A stretch of 56,810 nt of DNA from Yersinia similis. Lineage in GTDB: Bacteria > Pseudomonadota > Gammaproteobacteria > Enterobacterales > Enterobacteriaceae. The first letter of the stretch is position 1; every line of letters starts with the position of its first letter. Positions 37,361 to 46,232 of the stretch are shown piece by piece. Location: contig NZ_CGBP01000030.1 of assembly GCF_001053095.1 (NCBI RefSeq), positions 1 through 56,810 on the forward strand, in the 5' to 3' direction. Made by a program: the position numbers and the translations under genes. Below the pieces are notes generated by a model. That model did no database searches and was not told the DNA's origin. It saw only the letters and a list, made by a program, of their open reading frames with translations.

Positions 37361-37734
37361 TACTGTCTTATAACATATGCGAATAATTGTTAGTGAGCAG
37401 TGAGCAGTGCATGGGGTATCCCTCTCGCCCTAATTAACTACTGGTCACTAACTGTCCACTGATGCTTATTTTTGAGTGACGCGGCTAGTTTGATGCATAC
37501 CTAACGTTTCTTAATATGAAAATTCAGAAATATATGTTTCTTAAACAATAGTGAGACACCTAAGTTACTGCTTTATTGCCGCTCTACGGCCTTGTCTCAC
37601 ATTTCCCAATGTAGTCAGATTAACTCATTGAGATTAATTAGTTATAAACATATCGTTTTATATTATTTCCTGACCTAACACGGAGTTGGTAGCGTATACA
37701 CAACGTAATACCTCATCTCTTTAGGAGTTTTCCC
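37361..37734. other. intergenic region ccmA-ABC importer
   Basis: A 374-bp AT-rich gap with no credible gene. A small tandem repeat GTGAGCAGTGAGCAGTG lies near 37393. The promoter of the importer must lie here; I see no terminator for ccmA with a T run and no clear regulator site. Confidence 0.4.
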
Positions 37735-38589
37735 ATGAAACAGGGTCTTTCCATAAAAAAAAGCGCAATAGCATTAACGCTATTCGCTGGTCTGGCTATA
37801 CTTTCCGGCGCTGCTTACGCTGATAAGTTGGATGATATCAAGCAAGCGGGCGTGGTAAGGATTGCGGTTTTCGATAGCAATCCCCCGTTTGGTTATATCG
37901 ACCCACAGACTAAAAAGCTGGTGGGATACGATGTTGATGTGGCTAATGCTATTGCTAAGGATTTAGGGGTGAAAGTGGAATTACGGGCGACCAACCCGGC
38001 GAACCGTATTCCATTACTGGTCTCTAAAAAAGTTGATTTGATTGCTGCCAACTTCACTATTACTGATGAACGGGCCAAGGAAGTGAACTTCAGCTTGCCC
38101 TATTTTGCTACTGGCCAAAAATTTATTGCCCGCAAAGGTGTATTAAAAACACCAGAAGATATTGGTAAGTTACGTATTGGTGCAGACAAAGGCACGGTAC
38201 AGGAAATTACTTTGCGTGAGCATTATCCAACCGCGAAAGTGATCTCTTACGATGATACACCGCTGGCATTCACCGCCTTACGTAATGGTAACGTCCAAGC
38301 TATCACGCAGGATGATGCAAAATTAGTGGGCCTGCTGGGTAACATCCCCGAGGCGCAAAAAGCAGATTTTGAGATTTCACCTTTTAGTATCACCAAAGAG
38401 TATCAGGGCGTTGGTATTCCTAAAGGTGAAGACCGCTTAATAGCAGCGGTCAACGAGACACTGATTAAGCTGGAGAAAGACGGTGAAGCAGTAAAAATTT
38501 ATGATCGCTGGTTTGGACCGGAAACCAATTCAGCACAACCGCGTGGCGAGTTTAAATTTGCCCCGTTAGACCAGCAGCCTAAAGCGTAA
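37735..38589 (+). CDS. amino-acid ABC transporter substrate-binding protein
   Basis: A 284-residue periplasmic type II binding protein (SBP_bac_3). The signal peptide covers residues 1-29 (cleavage after AAYA); the mature protein starts DKLDDIKQAGVVRIAVFDSN. NPANRIPLL supplies the conserved arginine that binds the ligand alpha-carboxylate, and the C-terminal KIYDRWFG is typical. An acidic or polar amino acid is the likely ligand, but this is not decided. AGGAG precedes the ATG. Two permease genes follow. Confidence 0.85.
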   Translation: MKQGLSIKKSAIALTLFAGLAILSGAAYADKLDDIKQAGVVRIAVFDSNPPFGYIDPQTKKLVGYDVDVANAIAKDLGVKVELRATNPANRIPLLVSKKVDLIAANFTITDERAKEVNFSLPYFATGQKFIARKGVLKTPEDIGKLRIGADKGTVQEITLREHYPTAKVISYDDTPLAFTALRNGNVQAITQDDAKLVGLLGNIPEAQKADFEISPFSITKEYQGVGIPKGEDRLIAAVNETLIKLEKDGEAVKIYDRWFGPETNSAQPRGEFKFAPLDQQPKA

Positions 38590-38590
38590 C

Positions 38591-38659
38591 TTATCCCCCT
38601 TAGTTCTTCGCGTTGCAGGGGCCGATTGCCTACCTGCAGCGCCAATGACTTTGGGTATC
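38591..38659. repeat. internally deleted ERIC remnant
   Basis: Both ERIC ends are present (TTATCCCCCTTAGTTCTTCG with CGTTGCAG, and CCTGCAGCGCCAATGACTTT then GGGTAT), but the central 60 or so bases are missing. It lies between the binding protein and the first permease gene, so it is probably transcribed. Confidence 0.55.
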
Positions 38660-38772
38660 AGTACGGTAATGTGTCGGTATGTTAAGTTACGGAGTAAAAA
38701 TAAGATGGATTTTATTGTGTACTTAAAAACTCATTATATTAGAGCATCAGATGGATATAGATATAAAAGCCT

Positions 38773-39510
38773 ATGAATCTATACCATCTGACAGATTGGC
38801 TATTAGCCCCGCAATATCTTGGTTGGTTGTGGGATGGTTTTCTACTGACGTTGTGGATTTCCGCCTGTACGGTAGTGGCTGCCACGTTATTGGGCTTTTT
38901 GCTGGCCGCGGCCAGAGACAGTGAGTTAAAAGCCTTGAAAGGCTTTGCTATTGGCTACAGCGCCTTATTCAGAAATACTCCTCTGCTGATCCAATTATTC
39001 TTTTGGTACTTTGCTGCCAGCCAATTCCTGCCAGCTTCTTGGATCCCTTGGCTCAATACTCCTCATCAAATTACGGTTGCCGGGTTAACCCTGGCCTGGC
39101 CCTCTTTTGAGTTTTTAGCTGGTTTTGTCGGGTTGACACTCTATTCCACCGCATTTATTGCCGAAGAGCTGCGTGCGGGCATCAGCGGCGTAGCCAGAGG
39201 GCAGAAATATGCTGCACATGCGCTGGGGCTTACGGGGTGGCAATCGATGCGGTATGTGGTTTTGCCGCAGGCTTTGAAAATAGCCATGCCTCCGTTGCTG
39301 GGCCAATATATGAATATTATTAAAAACTCTTCATTGGCAATGGCTATTGGCGTGGCTGAACTCTCCTATGCTTCCCGCCAGGTTGAAACTGAAACATTAC
39401 GGACATTTCAGGCATTCGGAGTTGCAACCCTATTGTATATTTTCACCATTGCGCTAATTGAGGCTTGGGGTATGTGGCGTCAACAGCGAACTGTCGTCCG
39501 AGGGCACTGA
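38773..39510 (+). CDS. amino-acid ABC transporter permease (HisM/GltJ type)
   Basis: A 245-residue membrane protein of the polar amino-acid permease family. LFRNTPLLIQLFFWYF and the cytoplasmic EAA loop EELRAGISGVARGQKYAAHA ... ALGLTGWQSMRYVVLPQA are diagnostic. It follows the binding protein by 183 bp and stops one base before the next permease gene. No ribosome site is strong. Confidence 0.85.
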   Translation: MNLYHLTDWLLAPQYLGWLWDGFLLTLWISACTVVAATLLGFLLAAARDSELKALKGFAIGYSALFRNTPLLIQLFFWYFAASQFLPASWIPWLNTPHQITVAGLTLAWPSFEFLAGFVGLTLYSTAFIAEELRAGISGVARGQKYAAHALGLTGWQSMRYVVLPQALKIAMPPLLGQYMNIIKNSSLAMAIGVAELSYASRQVETETLRTFQAFGVATLLYIFTIALIEAWGMWRQQRTVVRGH

Positions 39511-39511
39511 G

Positions 39512-40267
39512 ATGGATTTTACCATTATCGTTGATAACTGGCGTTATCTGCTGTGGGGGACTTTCCCTGATGGCCCTCTGGGAGGGGCGGCATTGACCTT
39601 GGTGATCAGCATTATGGCTGGGGTAGCCTCAGCCGTATTAGGCACTGTGCTGGGCGTGGCATTGGCGATGTCCCGTGGTATCTGGGCGGGGATATTGGCC
39701 GCTATTTTGGGCTTCTTCCGTGCTATCCCGGTGATTATGTTGATTTTTTGGACGTATTTCCTGCTGCCGATCGTTTTTAGTGTGGATATACCTGAAATCA
39801 CAACTGTAGTGTGTGCGCTGGCGTTAATTGCTTCTGCTTATCTGGCTCATGCGGTAAAGGCCGGGATTATGGCGATCGGTGCCGGGCAGTGGCAAGCGGG
39901 GCTGTCATTAGGTTTTAATCGCTGGCAGACATTGTGGTTTGTCGTATTGCCACAAGCGCTGCGCATGATGGTACCGTCCTTTATTAATCAATGGATATCA
40001 TTGATTAAAGATACGTCGCTGGCTTATATCGTCGGGGTGAATGAGCTGACCTTTTTGGCTACACAGGTTAATAACCGCAGTATGGTTTACCCGATGGAGG
40101 TCTTCCTGTTTGTGGCGTTGGTCTATTTTGTTTTATGTCTGGCACTGGATCTGCTGGCTAACGGCCTTAATCGCCGCTTTAGCCCACAGCATGCCATTAA
40201 AAACCAAAGCGCCATGACACGTTCATGGCGCTGGTGGTTTAACAAGTTAACATTGCAATCGAGTTAA
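39512..40267 (+). CDS. amino-acid ABC transporter permease (HisQ/GltK type)
   Basis: A 251-residue permease. ATG 39512 (MDFTIIVDNWRYLLWGTFPD) is chosen; the frame extends upstream to 39458 but overlaps the previous gene. FFRAIPVIMLIFWTYF and the EAA loop KAGIMAIGAGQWQAGLSLGF are visible. It forms the heterodimeric channel with the preceding permease. No ATPase gene follows; the next gene is yieH on the other strand. Confidence 0.85.
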   Translation: MDFTIIVDNWRYLLWGTFPDGPLGGAALTLVISIMAGVASAVLGTVLGVALAMSRGIWAGILAAILGFFRAIPVIMLIFWTYFLLPIVFSVDIPEITTVVCALALIASAYLAHAVKAGIMAIGAGQWQAGLSLGFNRWQTLWFVVLPQALRMMVPSFINQWISLIKDTSLAYIVGVNELTFLATQVNNRSMVYPMEVFLFVALVYFVLCLALDLLANGLNRRFSPQHAIKNQSAMTRSWRWWFNKLTLQSS

Positions 40268-40282
40268 TTGATTACAGGCAAA

Positions 40283-40951
40283 TTAATCGCGGGTGATACG
40301 CCAGCCTCTTTCCTTCCACAAATCAGGCAGTTGCTGAATATCCGTAAAAGTAGTCACTAGCGGGTGGTTAATCGGTTGGTTGTGCGGATCGGCACAGTAA
40401 TAAAACACCGGAATACCTGCGGCAATCCCGGCATGGGCACCTGCAGCGGAATCCTCAATCAAAATACAGCGCTCAGCGGCAACCTGCATATGTTCCGCGG
40501 CATGGTAAATCAGGGCCGGATCAGGCTTCCAGCGCTGAATATCATAGCTGCTATAAAGTCGGTCCTCAAAGAATGGCAGTAATCCGGTCAGGCCAAGCGA
40601 GTGCTGCATTTTGCTGACAGGCCCGTTGGATACCACGCAGACGGGCAACACGATTTGTTCTAACAGTGCTTTTGCACCGGAAATAGGCTGTAATTCGGCG
40701 TCGAATAAACGTGCAACTTCTGCACGATAGAGCTTCTCCAGTACCTCTATCGGTTGATCTAATCCATATTCTTTACAGACTATTCCAACAATTTCATACA
40801 GTTTTACGCCTTTAAAGCGTTTAATCACCTCTTCCAACGACAAGTGAATATCGTAGTGAGCAAACATCAGGACGTAAGCCTGGCAACACAGGACTTCGCT
40901 ATCGACCAAGGTGCCGTCGCAATCGAACATGACGCATTGAATCTGATTCAC
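40283..40951 (-). CDS. yieH: HAD-family phosphatase YieH
   Basis: A 222-residue HAD phosphatase of the beta-phosphoglucomutase-like subgroup. Motif I DCDGTLVDSE (D9, D11), motif II VVSNGP, and motif III/IV WKPDPALIYHAA with LIEDSAAGAHAG are intact; a helical cap sits at about residues 15-80. E. coli YieH hydrolyses 6-phosphogluconate in vitro. It lies between phoU and adeP in both genomes, here with the bactofilin and importer inserted. Confidence 0.9.
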   Translation of the reverse strand: MNQIQCVMFDCDGTLVDSEVLCCQAYVLMFAHYDIHLSLEEVIKRFKGVKLYEIVGIVCKEYGLDQPIEVLEKLYRAEVARLFDAELQPISGAKALLEQIVLPVCVVSNGPVSKMQHSLGLTGLLPFFEDRLYSSYDIQRWKPDPALIYHAAEHMQVAAERCILIEDSAAGAHAGIAAGIPVFYYCADPHNQPINHPLVTTFTDIQQLPDLWKERGWRITRD

Positions 40952-41259
40952 GCAACTAATCCTTCAAAAAGATAGATATCAGTTAATCCCACTCTAACCA
41001 TCCTAATAAATAAAGCGATGTTTATTAGCCTGTTAGTAATAAAATTAATATTTTCTTCTTAACTTAAAATTACAGAGTGATTAGCGATGCTGCATTGTCT
41101 TATCGCTGAGGTTAATCAGGTCATCGGGCTGGCGCGTTTGGCGCGAAAAAGAGACATTTATAAAAACCATAATAAAAAAGAGTGTGTTCACGCTCTAAAC
41201 AAATGGTTTTTGTTATAGGATATGCCCCGACTATCACTCCCTTCAGCGGAACTCTTCGA
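40952..41259. other. divergent yieH-adeP region
   Basis: A 308-bp AT-rich gap serving both genes. AGAGTGTGTTCACGCTCT (about 41179-41196) is an imperfect hairpin in the adeP leader. I see no clear PurR site and no recognisable riboswitch. Confidence 0.4.
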
Positions 41260-42588
41260 ATGAGTAAATCAAACCTTGATACCGAGCAGGGCCTGCTCGA
41301 ACGTGTATTTAAACTGAAACAGCATGGCACCACAGCTCGTACTGAGCTGATTGCGGGTATCACGACTTTCTTGACCATGGTCTATATCGTATTCGTAAAC
41401 CCGCAGATTCTCGGGGTTGCGGGTATGGATGTGCAGGCTGTGTTCGTGACAACCTGCCTGATCGCCGCATTTGGCAGCATTTTTATGGGCTTATTGGCTA
41501 ACTTACCTGTGGCACTGGCACCGGCGATGGGGCTCAACGCTTTCTTCGCTTTTGTGGTGGTGGGGGCGATGGGTATTTCCTGGCAGGTCGGTATGGGCGC
41601 TATTTTCTGGGGGGCAATCGGTTTCCTTTTGCTAACCATTTTCCGCATTCGTTACTGGATGATAGCGAACATCCCACTGAGCCTGCGTGTGGGGATCACA
41701 AGTGGTATTGGCCTGTTTATTGCCATGATGGGGTTGAAGAATGCCGGTATCGTGGTCGCAAACCCAGATACACTGGTGGCGGTGGGTAATCTGACCTCTC
41801 ACAGTGTACTGTTGGGTGCACTGGGTTTCTTTATTATCGCAGTCTTGGCTTCTCGTAATATTCACGCGGCAGTGCTGGTTTCTATTGTTGTCACCACACT
41901 GATTGGCTGGGCGTTGGGTGATGTGCATTACACGGGCATTTTCTCCATGCCGCCAAGTGTGACTTCTGTGGTTGGGCAGGTTGATTTAGCGGGCGCATTA
42001 AACATTGGTATGGCGGGTATCATTTTCTCCTTCATGCTGGTTAACCTGTTTGATTCATCCGGCACATTGATTGGTGTTACGGATAAAGCCGGTTTAACGG
42101 ATCATAAAGGCAAGTTCCCGCGCATGAAACAAGCGCTGTATGTGGACAGTATCAGTTCTGTTGCCGGTGCTTTTATCGGTACTTCATCAGTGACCGCGTA
42201 TATCGAAAGTTCTTCCGGGGTATCTGTTGGTGGACGTACTGGGTTAACTGCCGTTGTTGTCGGGATACTCTTCCTGCTGGTGATATTTATTTCTCCGTTG
42301 GCCGGTATGGTTCCTGCGTATGCAGCAGCGGGCGCGCTGATTTATGTTGGCGTGTTGATGACGTCTAGCCTGGCACGGGTGAAGTGGGATGATTTGACTG
42401 AAGCCGTTCCGGCCTTTGTCACGGCCGTCATGATGCCGTTCAGTTTCTCTATCACTGAAGGGATCGCACTGGGCTTTATCTCTTATTGCTTGATGAAATT
42501 AGGTACTGGCCGCTGGCGTGAAATCAGCCCTTGCGTAGTGGTAGTGGCGCTACTGTTTATGCTGAAAATTGCGTTTGTTGATCACTGA
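41260..42588 (+). CDS. adeP: adenine permease AdeP (YieG), NCS2/AzgA-like
   Basis: A 442-residue proton-coupled purine transporter of the AzgA branch of NCS2. The N terminus TTARTELIAGITTFLTMVYI then FVNPQIL and the substrate-site loops LAPAMGLNAFFAFVVV and GTSSVTAYIESSSGVSVGGR are characteristic. In E. coli AdeP is a high-affinity adenine importer. ATG 41260 (MSKSNLDTEQ) with GCGGA about 11 bp upstream is chosen; the longer frame to 41182 is not family-like. Confidence 0.93.
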   Translation: MSKSNLDTEQGLLERVFKLKQHGTTARTELIAGITTFLTMVYIVFVNPQILGVAGMDVQAVFVTTCLIAAFGSIFMGLLANLPVALAPAMGLNAFFAFVVVGAMGISWQVGMGAIFWGAIGFLLLTIFRIRYWMIANIPLSLRVGITSGIGLFIAMMGLKNAGIVVANPDTLVAVGNLTSHSVLLGALGFFIIAVLASRNIHAAVLVSIVVTTLIGWALGDVHYTGIFSMPPSVTSVVGQVDLAGALNIGMAGIIFSFMLVNLFDSSGTLIGVTDKAGLTDHKGKFPRMKQALYVDSISSVAGAFIGTSSVTAYIESSSGVSVGGRTGLTAVVVGILFLLVIFISPLAGMVPAYAAAGALIYVGVLMTSSLARVKWDDLTEAVPAFVTAVMMPFSFSITEGIALGFISYCLMKLGTGRWREISPCVVVVALLFMLKIAFVDH

Positions 42589-42620
42589 TAATGGTGATTA
42601 ATCCCGTTTGAATATTAAGT

Positions 42621-42658
42621 AAAAAACTCCCCCTCTCGGTGTATTAGGGTTGGGGGAG
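42621..42658 (-). terminator. hairpin after adeP, oriented for leftward transcripts
   Basis: CTCCCCC (42627-42633) pairs with GGGGGAG (42652-42658). On the plus strand no T run follows; on the minus strand the stem runs into TTTTTT (42626-42621). So it works best against leftward transcription but may also protect the adeP 3' end. Confidence 0.6.
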
Positions 42659-42840
42659 CTCTATTAATAAAAGCATTCGTTCAGGATAATAATTGCTTCG
42701 CCGCCATCAACCAGATAAGTGGGCATTGTTGAAGAAAGATTTCATTAATACGCTATGAGCGTATGCCTGTTGAATGACGCCAGTACCAATGAAGCTATCT
42801 TTTATTTGGAATATATATTATTAATGGGCTGGAGGGGGTA

Positions 42841-43236
42841 ATGAACAATAAATACTTTAATATATTAGCATCAATAATATTGTTGTTAATAATAATCCCA
42901 ATAGAATACCCAAGCTATAAATACATTAATTCATATATGGTTATGGCAAAGGAAATAACATTTTCTGCTTCTATTTTTATCGCTTTCTTATCAATTCCAC
43001 TACTGATTTATGCTTTATTAAGCGGCCTTATTTACCTTGTTTCTGGTTGGCGGTTCAAATATGACTCACTTATTTGCAGATGTTTGTTAATAATATCCGT
43101 GATATCAGTAATCCTTAGTTTACCCATTTCTTTTTATGTTACCTACAAACTAAAACAGGATAACTACGTTGCTTGCGACAGAATATCATGGATGTCACCA
43201 AATAATTTCGTAAAACCCCCTGCGGTTTGCAATTGA
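42841..43236 (+). CDS. small hypothetical inner-membrane protein
   Basis: A 131-residue protein with about three hydrophobic helices (residues 7-25, 43-70, 80-103) and a short hydrophilic tail with two cysteines (ACDRISWM ... PPAVCN). GGAGGGGG directly before the ATG is a strong ribosome site. It is much richer in A/T, Ile and Lys/Asn than its neighbours, suggesting acquired DNA. It recalls small Yersinia/Photorhabdus membrane proteins of the DUF1240 kind, but that is from memory and unsure. No function is assigned. Confidence 0.65.
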   Translation: MNNKYFNILASIILLLIIIPIEYPSYKYINSYMVMAKEITFSASIFIAFLSIPLLIYALLSGLIYLVSGWRFKYDSLICRCLLIISVISVILSLPISFYVTYKLKQDNYVACDRISWMSPNNFVKPPAVCN

Positions 43237-43252
43237 TATTTTTGATAACCCC

Positions 43253-43298
43253 AGTAAAAAGATGATCAACCTGCTGCGTGATAGTGACGCAGCAGGTT
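43253..43298 (-). terminator. fabV terminator (possibly bidirectional)
   Basis: A perfect 12-bp stem AACCTGCTGCGT (43268-43279) with ACGCAGCAGGTT (43287-43298). On the minus strand the sequence runs on to a T-rich tail (revealed as AAAAAG at 43257-43262). It lies between convergent fabV and the small membrane protein gene. Confidence 0.8.
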
Positions 43299-43319
43299 AT
43301 TTGAGCAATAAACTGGAGC

Positions 43320-44519
43320 TTAACCCTGAATCAAGTTAGGGATTTTTACATCAGGGTTAACGTCTGCATCATAATCCACACCGTCGATACCGAAACCGAA
43401 CAGATTTAGGAACTCTGATTTATAACCAACGAAATCAGTTAGCTGATAAATATTGTCGTTGGTAACCTGATCCCACAACTGCTGAACCTGATTTTGGACT
43501 TCAGGATCCAATTCTTTGTAATCAGCCCGCAGACGACCTTCTTGATCCATATGCGGTGAATCGCCGCACAGGCTGTCTTTATACAGGGAATAGACCTGCT
43601 CGATGCAGCCTTCGTGAGTGCCTTTCTCTTTCATCACTTTGAATAGCAATGATAAATACAGAGGCATCATTGGAATGGCAGAGCTGGCTTGGGTCACGAC
43701 CGCTTTTAATACGGATACGCGAGCATCGCCACCGCCGTGAGCCGCCAGGCTCTCGCGGATAGCCAGCACCTTCTGGTCCAGATCTTTTTTGGCTGCGCCA
43801 ATGGAACCGTTCCAATAAATATCATGAGTAATTTTTTCGCCCAGATAGGTGAATGCTGTCGTTTGCGCCCCTTCGGCCAGTACACCAGCTTCCAACAGAG
43901 CATCAATCCACATCTGCCAGTCTTCGCCACCCATGACGGCCACTGTACTATCGATCTCGCTTTGTGTTGCCGGTTGCAAGACCGATTCCTTGATAACTTC
44001 TTTATCGGTATCCAGACCGCGTAAATTAACTGCATTGCCGATAGGTTTCAGTGTCGAATTAAACACTTCACCCGTTTTAGGATGGGTGCGTCGTGGTGAC
44101 GCAAGGCTATAGATAACCTGATCAACCTGACCCAGATCTTGCTTGATAGCATCGATAGTCAGTTGTTTGATCTCATCAGAGAACGCATCGCCGTTGATGC
44201 TTTTTGCGTACAAGCCTTTCTGTGCCGCAAATTTGTGGAAAGCCGCGCTATTGTACCAACCGGAGGTTCCGGGTTTACCTTCTTCACCGGGACGTTCAAA
44301 GAAAACGCCCAGTGTATCGGCGCCACAACCAAATGCTGCTGTGATCCGGGCTGCTAACCCGTATCCAGTTGACGCACCAATCACTAATACTCTTTTAGGA
44401 CCATTAGCGATTGGGCCTTCTGTTGTGACGTAGTCGATCTGCTTCTTGACGTTGGCTTCACAGCCCGTCGGATGAGCTGTCACACAGATAAAGCCGCGTA
44501 CACGTGGTTTTATAATCAT
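43320..44519 (-). CDS. fabV: trans-2-enoyl-CoA/ACP reductase FabV
   Basis: A 399-residue NADH-dependent enoyl reductase for the last step of fatty-acid elongation; FabV enzymes are typically triclosan-tolerant. The NAD-binding start [20 protein letters not shown] is present, and the active-site Y-x8-K is Y235-K244 ([10 protein letters not shown]). Y. pestis FabV has been characterised structurally, and the same residue numbers are recalled. It is monocistronic, with a 206-bp leader containing an ERIC remnant. It occupies the interval where E. coli has the tna operon. Confidence 0.95.
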   Translation of the reverse strand: MIIKPRVRGFICVTAHPTGCEANVKKQIDYVTTEGPIANGPKRVLVIGASTGYGLAARITAAFGCGADTLGVFFERPGEEGKPGTSGWYNSAAFHKFAAQKGLYAKSINGDAFSDEIKQLTIDAIKQDLGQVDQVIYSLASPRRTHPKTGEVFNSTLKPIGNAVNLRGLDTDKEVIKESVLQPATQSEIDSTVAVMGGEDWQMWIDALLEAGVLAEGAQTTAFTYLGEKITHDIYWNGSIGAAKKDLDQKVLAIRESLAAHGGGDARVSVLKAVVTQASSAIPMMPLYLSLLFKVMKEKGTHEGCIEQVYSLYKDSLCGDSPHMDQEGRLRADYKELDPEVQNQVQQLWDQVTNDNIYQLTDFVGYKSEFLNLFGFGIDGVDYDADVNPDVKIPNLIQG

Positions 44520-44547
44520 GGGAACCTCAATTTATGAAACGAGTAAT

Positions 44548-44638
44548 TATCCCCGTCATACTTCAAGTTGCATGTGCGTTAGCCGCTTTCCTACAACTTG
44601 AATTATTTAGGGTATCTCTTGAATTATTTAGGGTATAC
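44548..44638. repeat. deleted ERIC element with a terminal duplication
   Basis: CCCGTCATACTTCAAGTTGC is one ERIC end, and CTTGAATTATTTAGGGTAT is the other. The second end occurs twice in tandem (44597-44615 and 44618-44636, 2 bp apart). The ERIC centre is lost. It lies in the upstream region of fabV, just 28 bp before its start codon. Confidence 0.6.
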
Positions 44639-44725
44639 AACGTTAAGTGTTCAATTCACTGCTAGACCCATAGAGTAAGGTTATCAAAATTAGCGATAAC
44701 TGGTGCTAGCTTTATGGTATTACAC

Positions 44726-46090
44726 TCATTTTCCGATACAGAAACTGGAAAAAATCCTCCCCAGTAAGTCATCAGAACTAAATTCACCGGTAATTTCACT
44801 CAATGACTGTTGTGCTAAACGCAGTTCTTCTGCCAGTAATTCACCAGCGTAAGCGCTCACTAACTGTTCGTGGCCTTGTACCAAATGCTTAGCAGCCGTC
44901 TCCAGCGCCTGTAAATGGCGACGTCGAGCCAGGAAACCGCCTTCAGTGTTGCTGGTAAAGCCCATACTTTGTTTTAAATGGTCACGCAGCAGGTCAATGC
45001 CTTCTCCGGTGCGTGCCGACAGGCGAATAAGTGAGTGACCATTTACTTCGGTCAGCCCCAGCGTTTCACCTGTTATATCTGCTTTATTGCGTACCACAGT
45101 GATTGGCAGCGTTGCCGGTAAGCGAGCCATAAATTCTGGCCAGATAGCTGCAGGCTCGGTGGCATCGGTGGTGGTGCCATCCACCATAAACAATACACGG
45201 TCGGCCTGTTCAATCTCGTTCCACGCGCGTTCGATACCAATGCGCTCAACTTCGTCATTGGCCTCCCGCAACCCTGCGGTATCAATGATATGTAAAGGCA
45301 TCCCATCAATATGAATATGTTCCCGTAAAACATCACGGGTCGTACCCGCGATATCCGTTACAATCGCCGCTTCACGGCCAGCTAACGCATTGAGTAAACT
45401 GGATTTACCGGCATTTGGACGGCCAGCAATCACCACTTTCATCCCTTCGCGTAGTAAGCTGCCTTGTCTGGCTTCAGTGCGTACCTGTTCCAGATCGGCC
45501 ATGACGCCATTCAATTGGCCTTCTATTTTGCCATCAGAAAGGAAGTCAATTTCTTCATCTGGAAAATCAATGGCAGCTTCAACGTAGATTCTCAGGTGAG
45601 TAAGTGCTTCCACCAATTGATGGATACGCGCTGAAAATACGCCTTGCAATGAGTTCACTGCTGAGCGTGCTGCTTGCTCTGAACTGGCGTCGATCAGGTC
45701 GGCAATTGCTTCAGCCTGTGCCAAGTCCAGCTTATCGTTAAGGAAGGCACGTTCGGAAAACTCCCCAGGGCGGGCAATACGCAGCCCTGGCAGGGCCAGA
45801 ATGCGTTTTAACAGTAAATCCAGTATCACTGGCCCACCGTGGCCTTGCAGCTCTAATACATCCTCGCCAGTGAAGGAATTTGGGCCGGGGAAATAGAGAG
45901 CGATACCTTGATCCAGCGTACTGCCATCCGCGTCTTTAAACGGCAGATAATCGGCATAACGTGGCTTAGGTAATTTGCCTAGAACGGCGTGTGCAACCTC
46001 TGAGGCAGCACGACCTGAAACACGTAGAATGCCAACACCGCCACGACCAGGAGGCGTTGCTTGGGCCACGATAGTATCAGTGGTGCTCAT
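44726..46090 (-). CDS. mnmE: tRNA modification GTPase MnmE (TrmE)
   Basis: A 454-residue GTPase acting with MnmG on U34 of tRNA. The N-terminal formyl-THF-binding domain starts [20 protein letters not shown], the inserted G domain has G1 [14 protein letters not shown] and G3 DTAGLREA, and the C terminus ends in the essential CIGK motif. It lies 142 bp downstream of yidC in the rpmH-rnpA-yidD-yidC-mnmE order. Confidence 0.97.
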   Translation of the reverse strand: MSTTDTIVAQATPPGRGGVGILRVSGRAASEVAHAVLGKLPKPRYADYLPFKDADGSTLDQGIALYFPGPNSFTGEDVLELQGHGGPVILDLLLKRILALPGLRIARPGEFSERAFLNDKLDLAQAEAIADLIDASSEQAARSAVNSLQGVFSARIHQLVEALTHLRIYVEAAIDFPDEEIDFLSDGKIEGQLNGVMADLEQVRTEARQGSLLREGMKVVIAGRPNAGKSSLLNALAGREAAIVTDIAGTTRDVLREHIHIDGMPLHIIDTAGLREANDEVERIGIERAWNEIEQADRVLFMVDGTTTDATEPAAIWPEFMARLPATLPITVVRNKADITGETLGLTEVNGHSLIRLSARTGEGIDLLRDHLKQSMGFTSNTEGGFLARRRHLQALETAAKHLVQGHEQLVSAYAGELLAEELRLAQQSLSEITGEFSSDDLLGRIFSSFCIGK

Positions 46091-46186
46091 GGTGATTTCT
46101 CTCTTTATCGATTATTTTTGCAACAATTCTGTATTATTTTTGCAAAAACCTGAAGGTAAAAAATCAGGCTTCTGTAAAAAGAATAA

Positions 46187-46205
46187 GGCGGTCATATTGA
46201 CCGCC
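46187..46205 (-). terminator. terminator after yidC
   Basis: GGCGGTCA (46187-46194) and TGACCGCC (46198-46205) form an 8-bp stem with a 3-nt loop. On the minus strand it is followed by TTATTCTTTTTAC, a fair U tract. It separates yidC from mnmE, although some read-through is likely. Confidence 0.75.
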
Positions 46206-46232
46206 CTAAATACTAATGATTATCGCTGTGGG

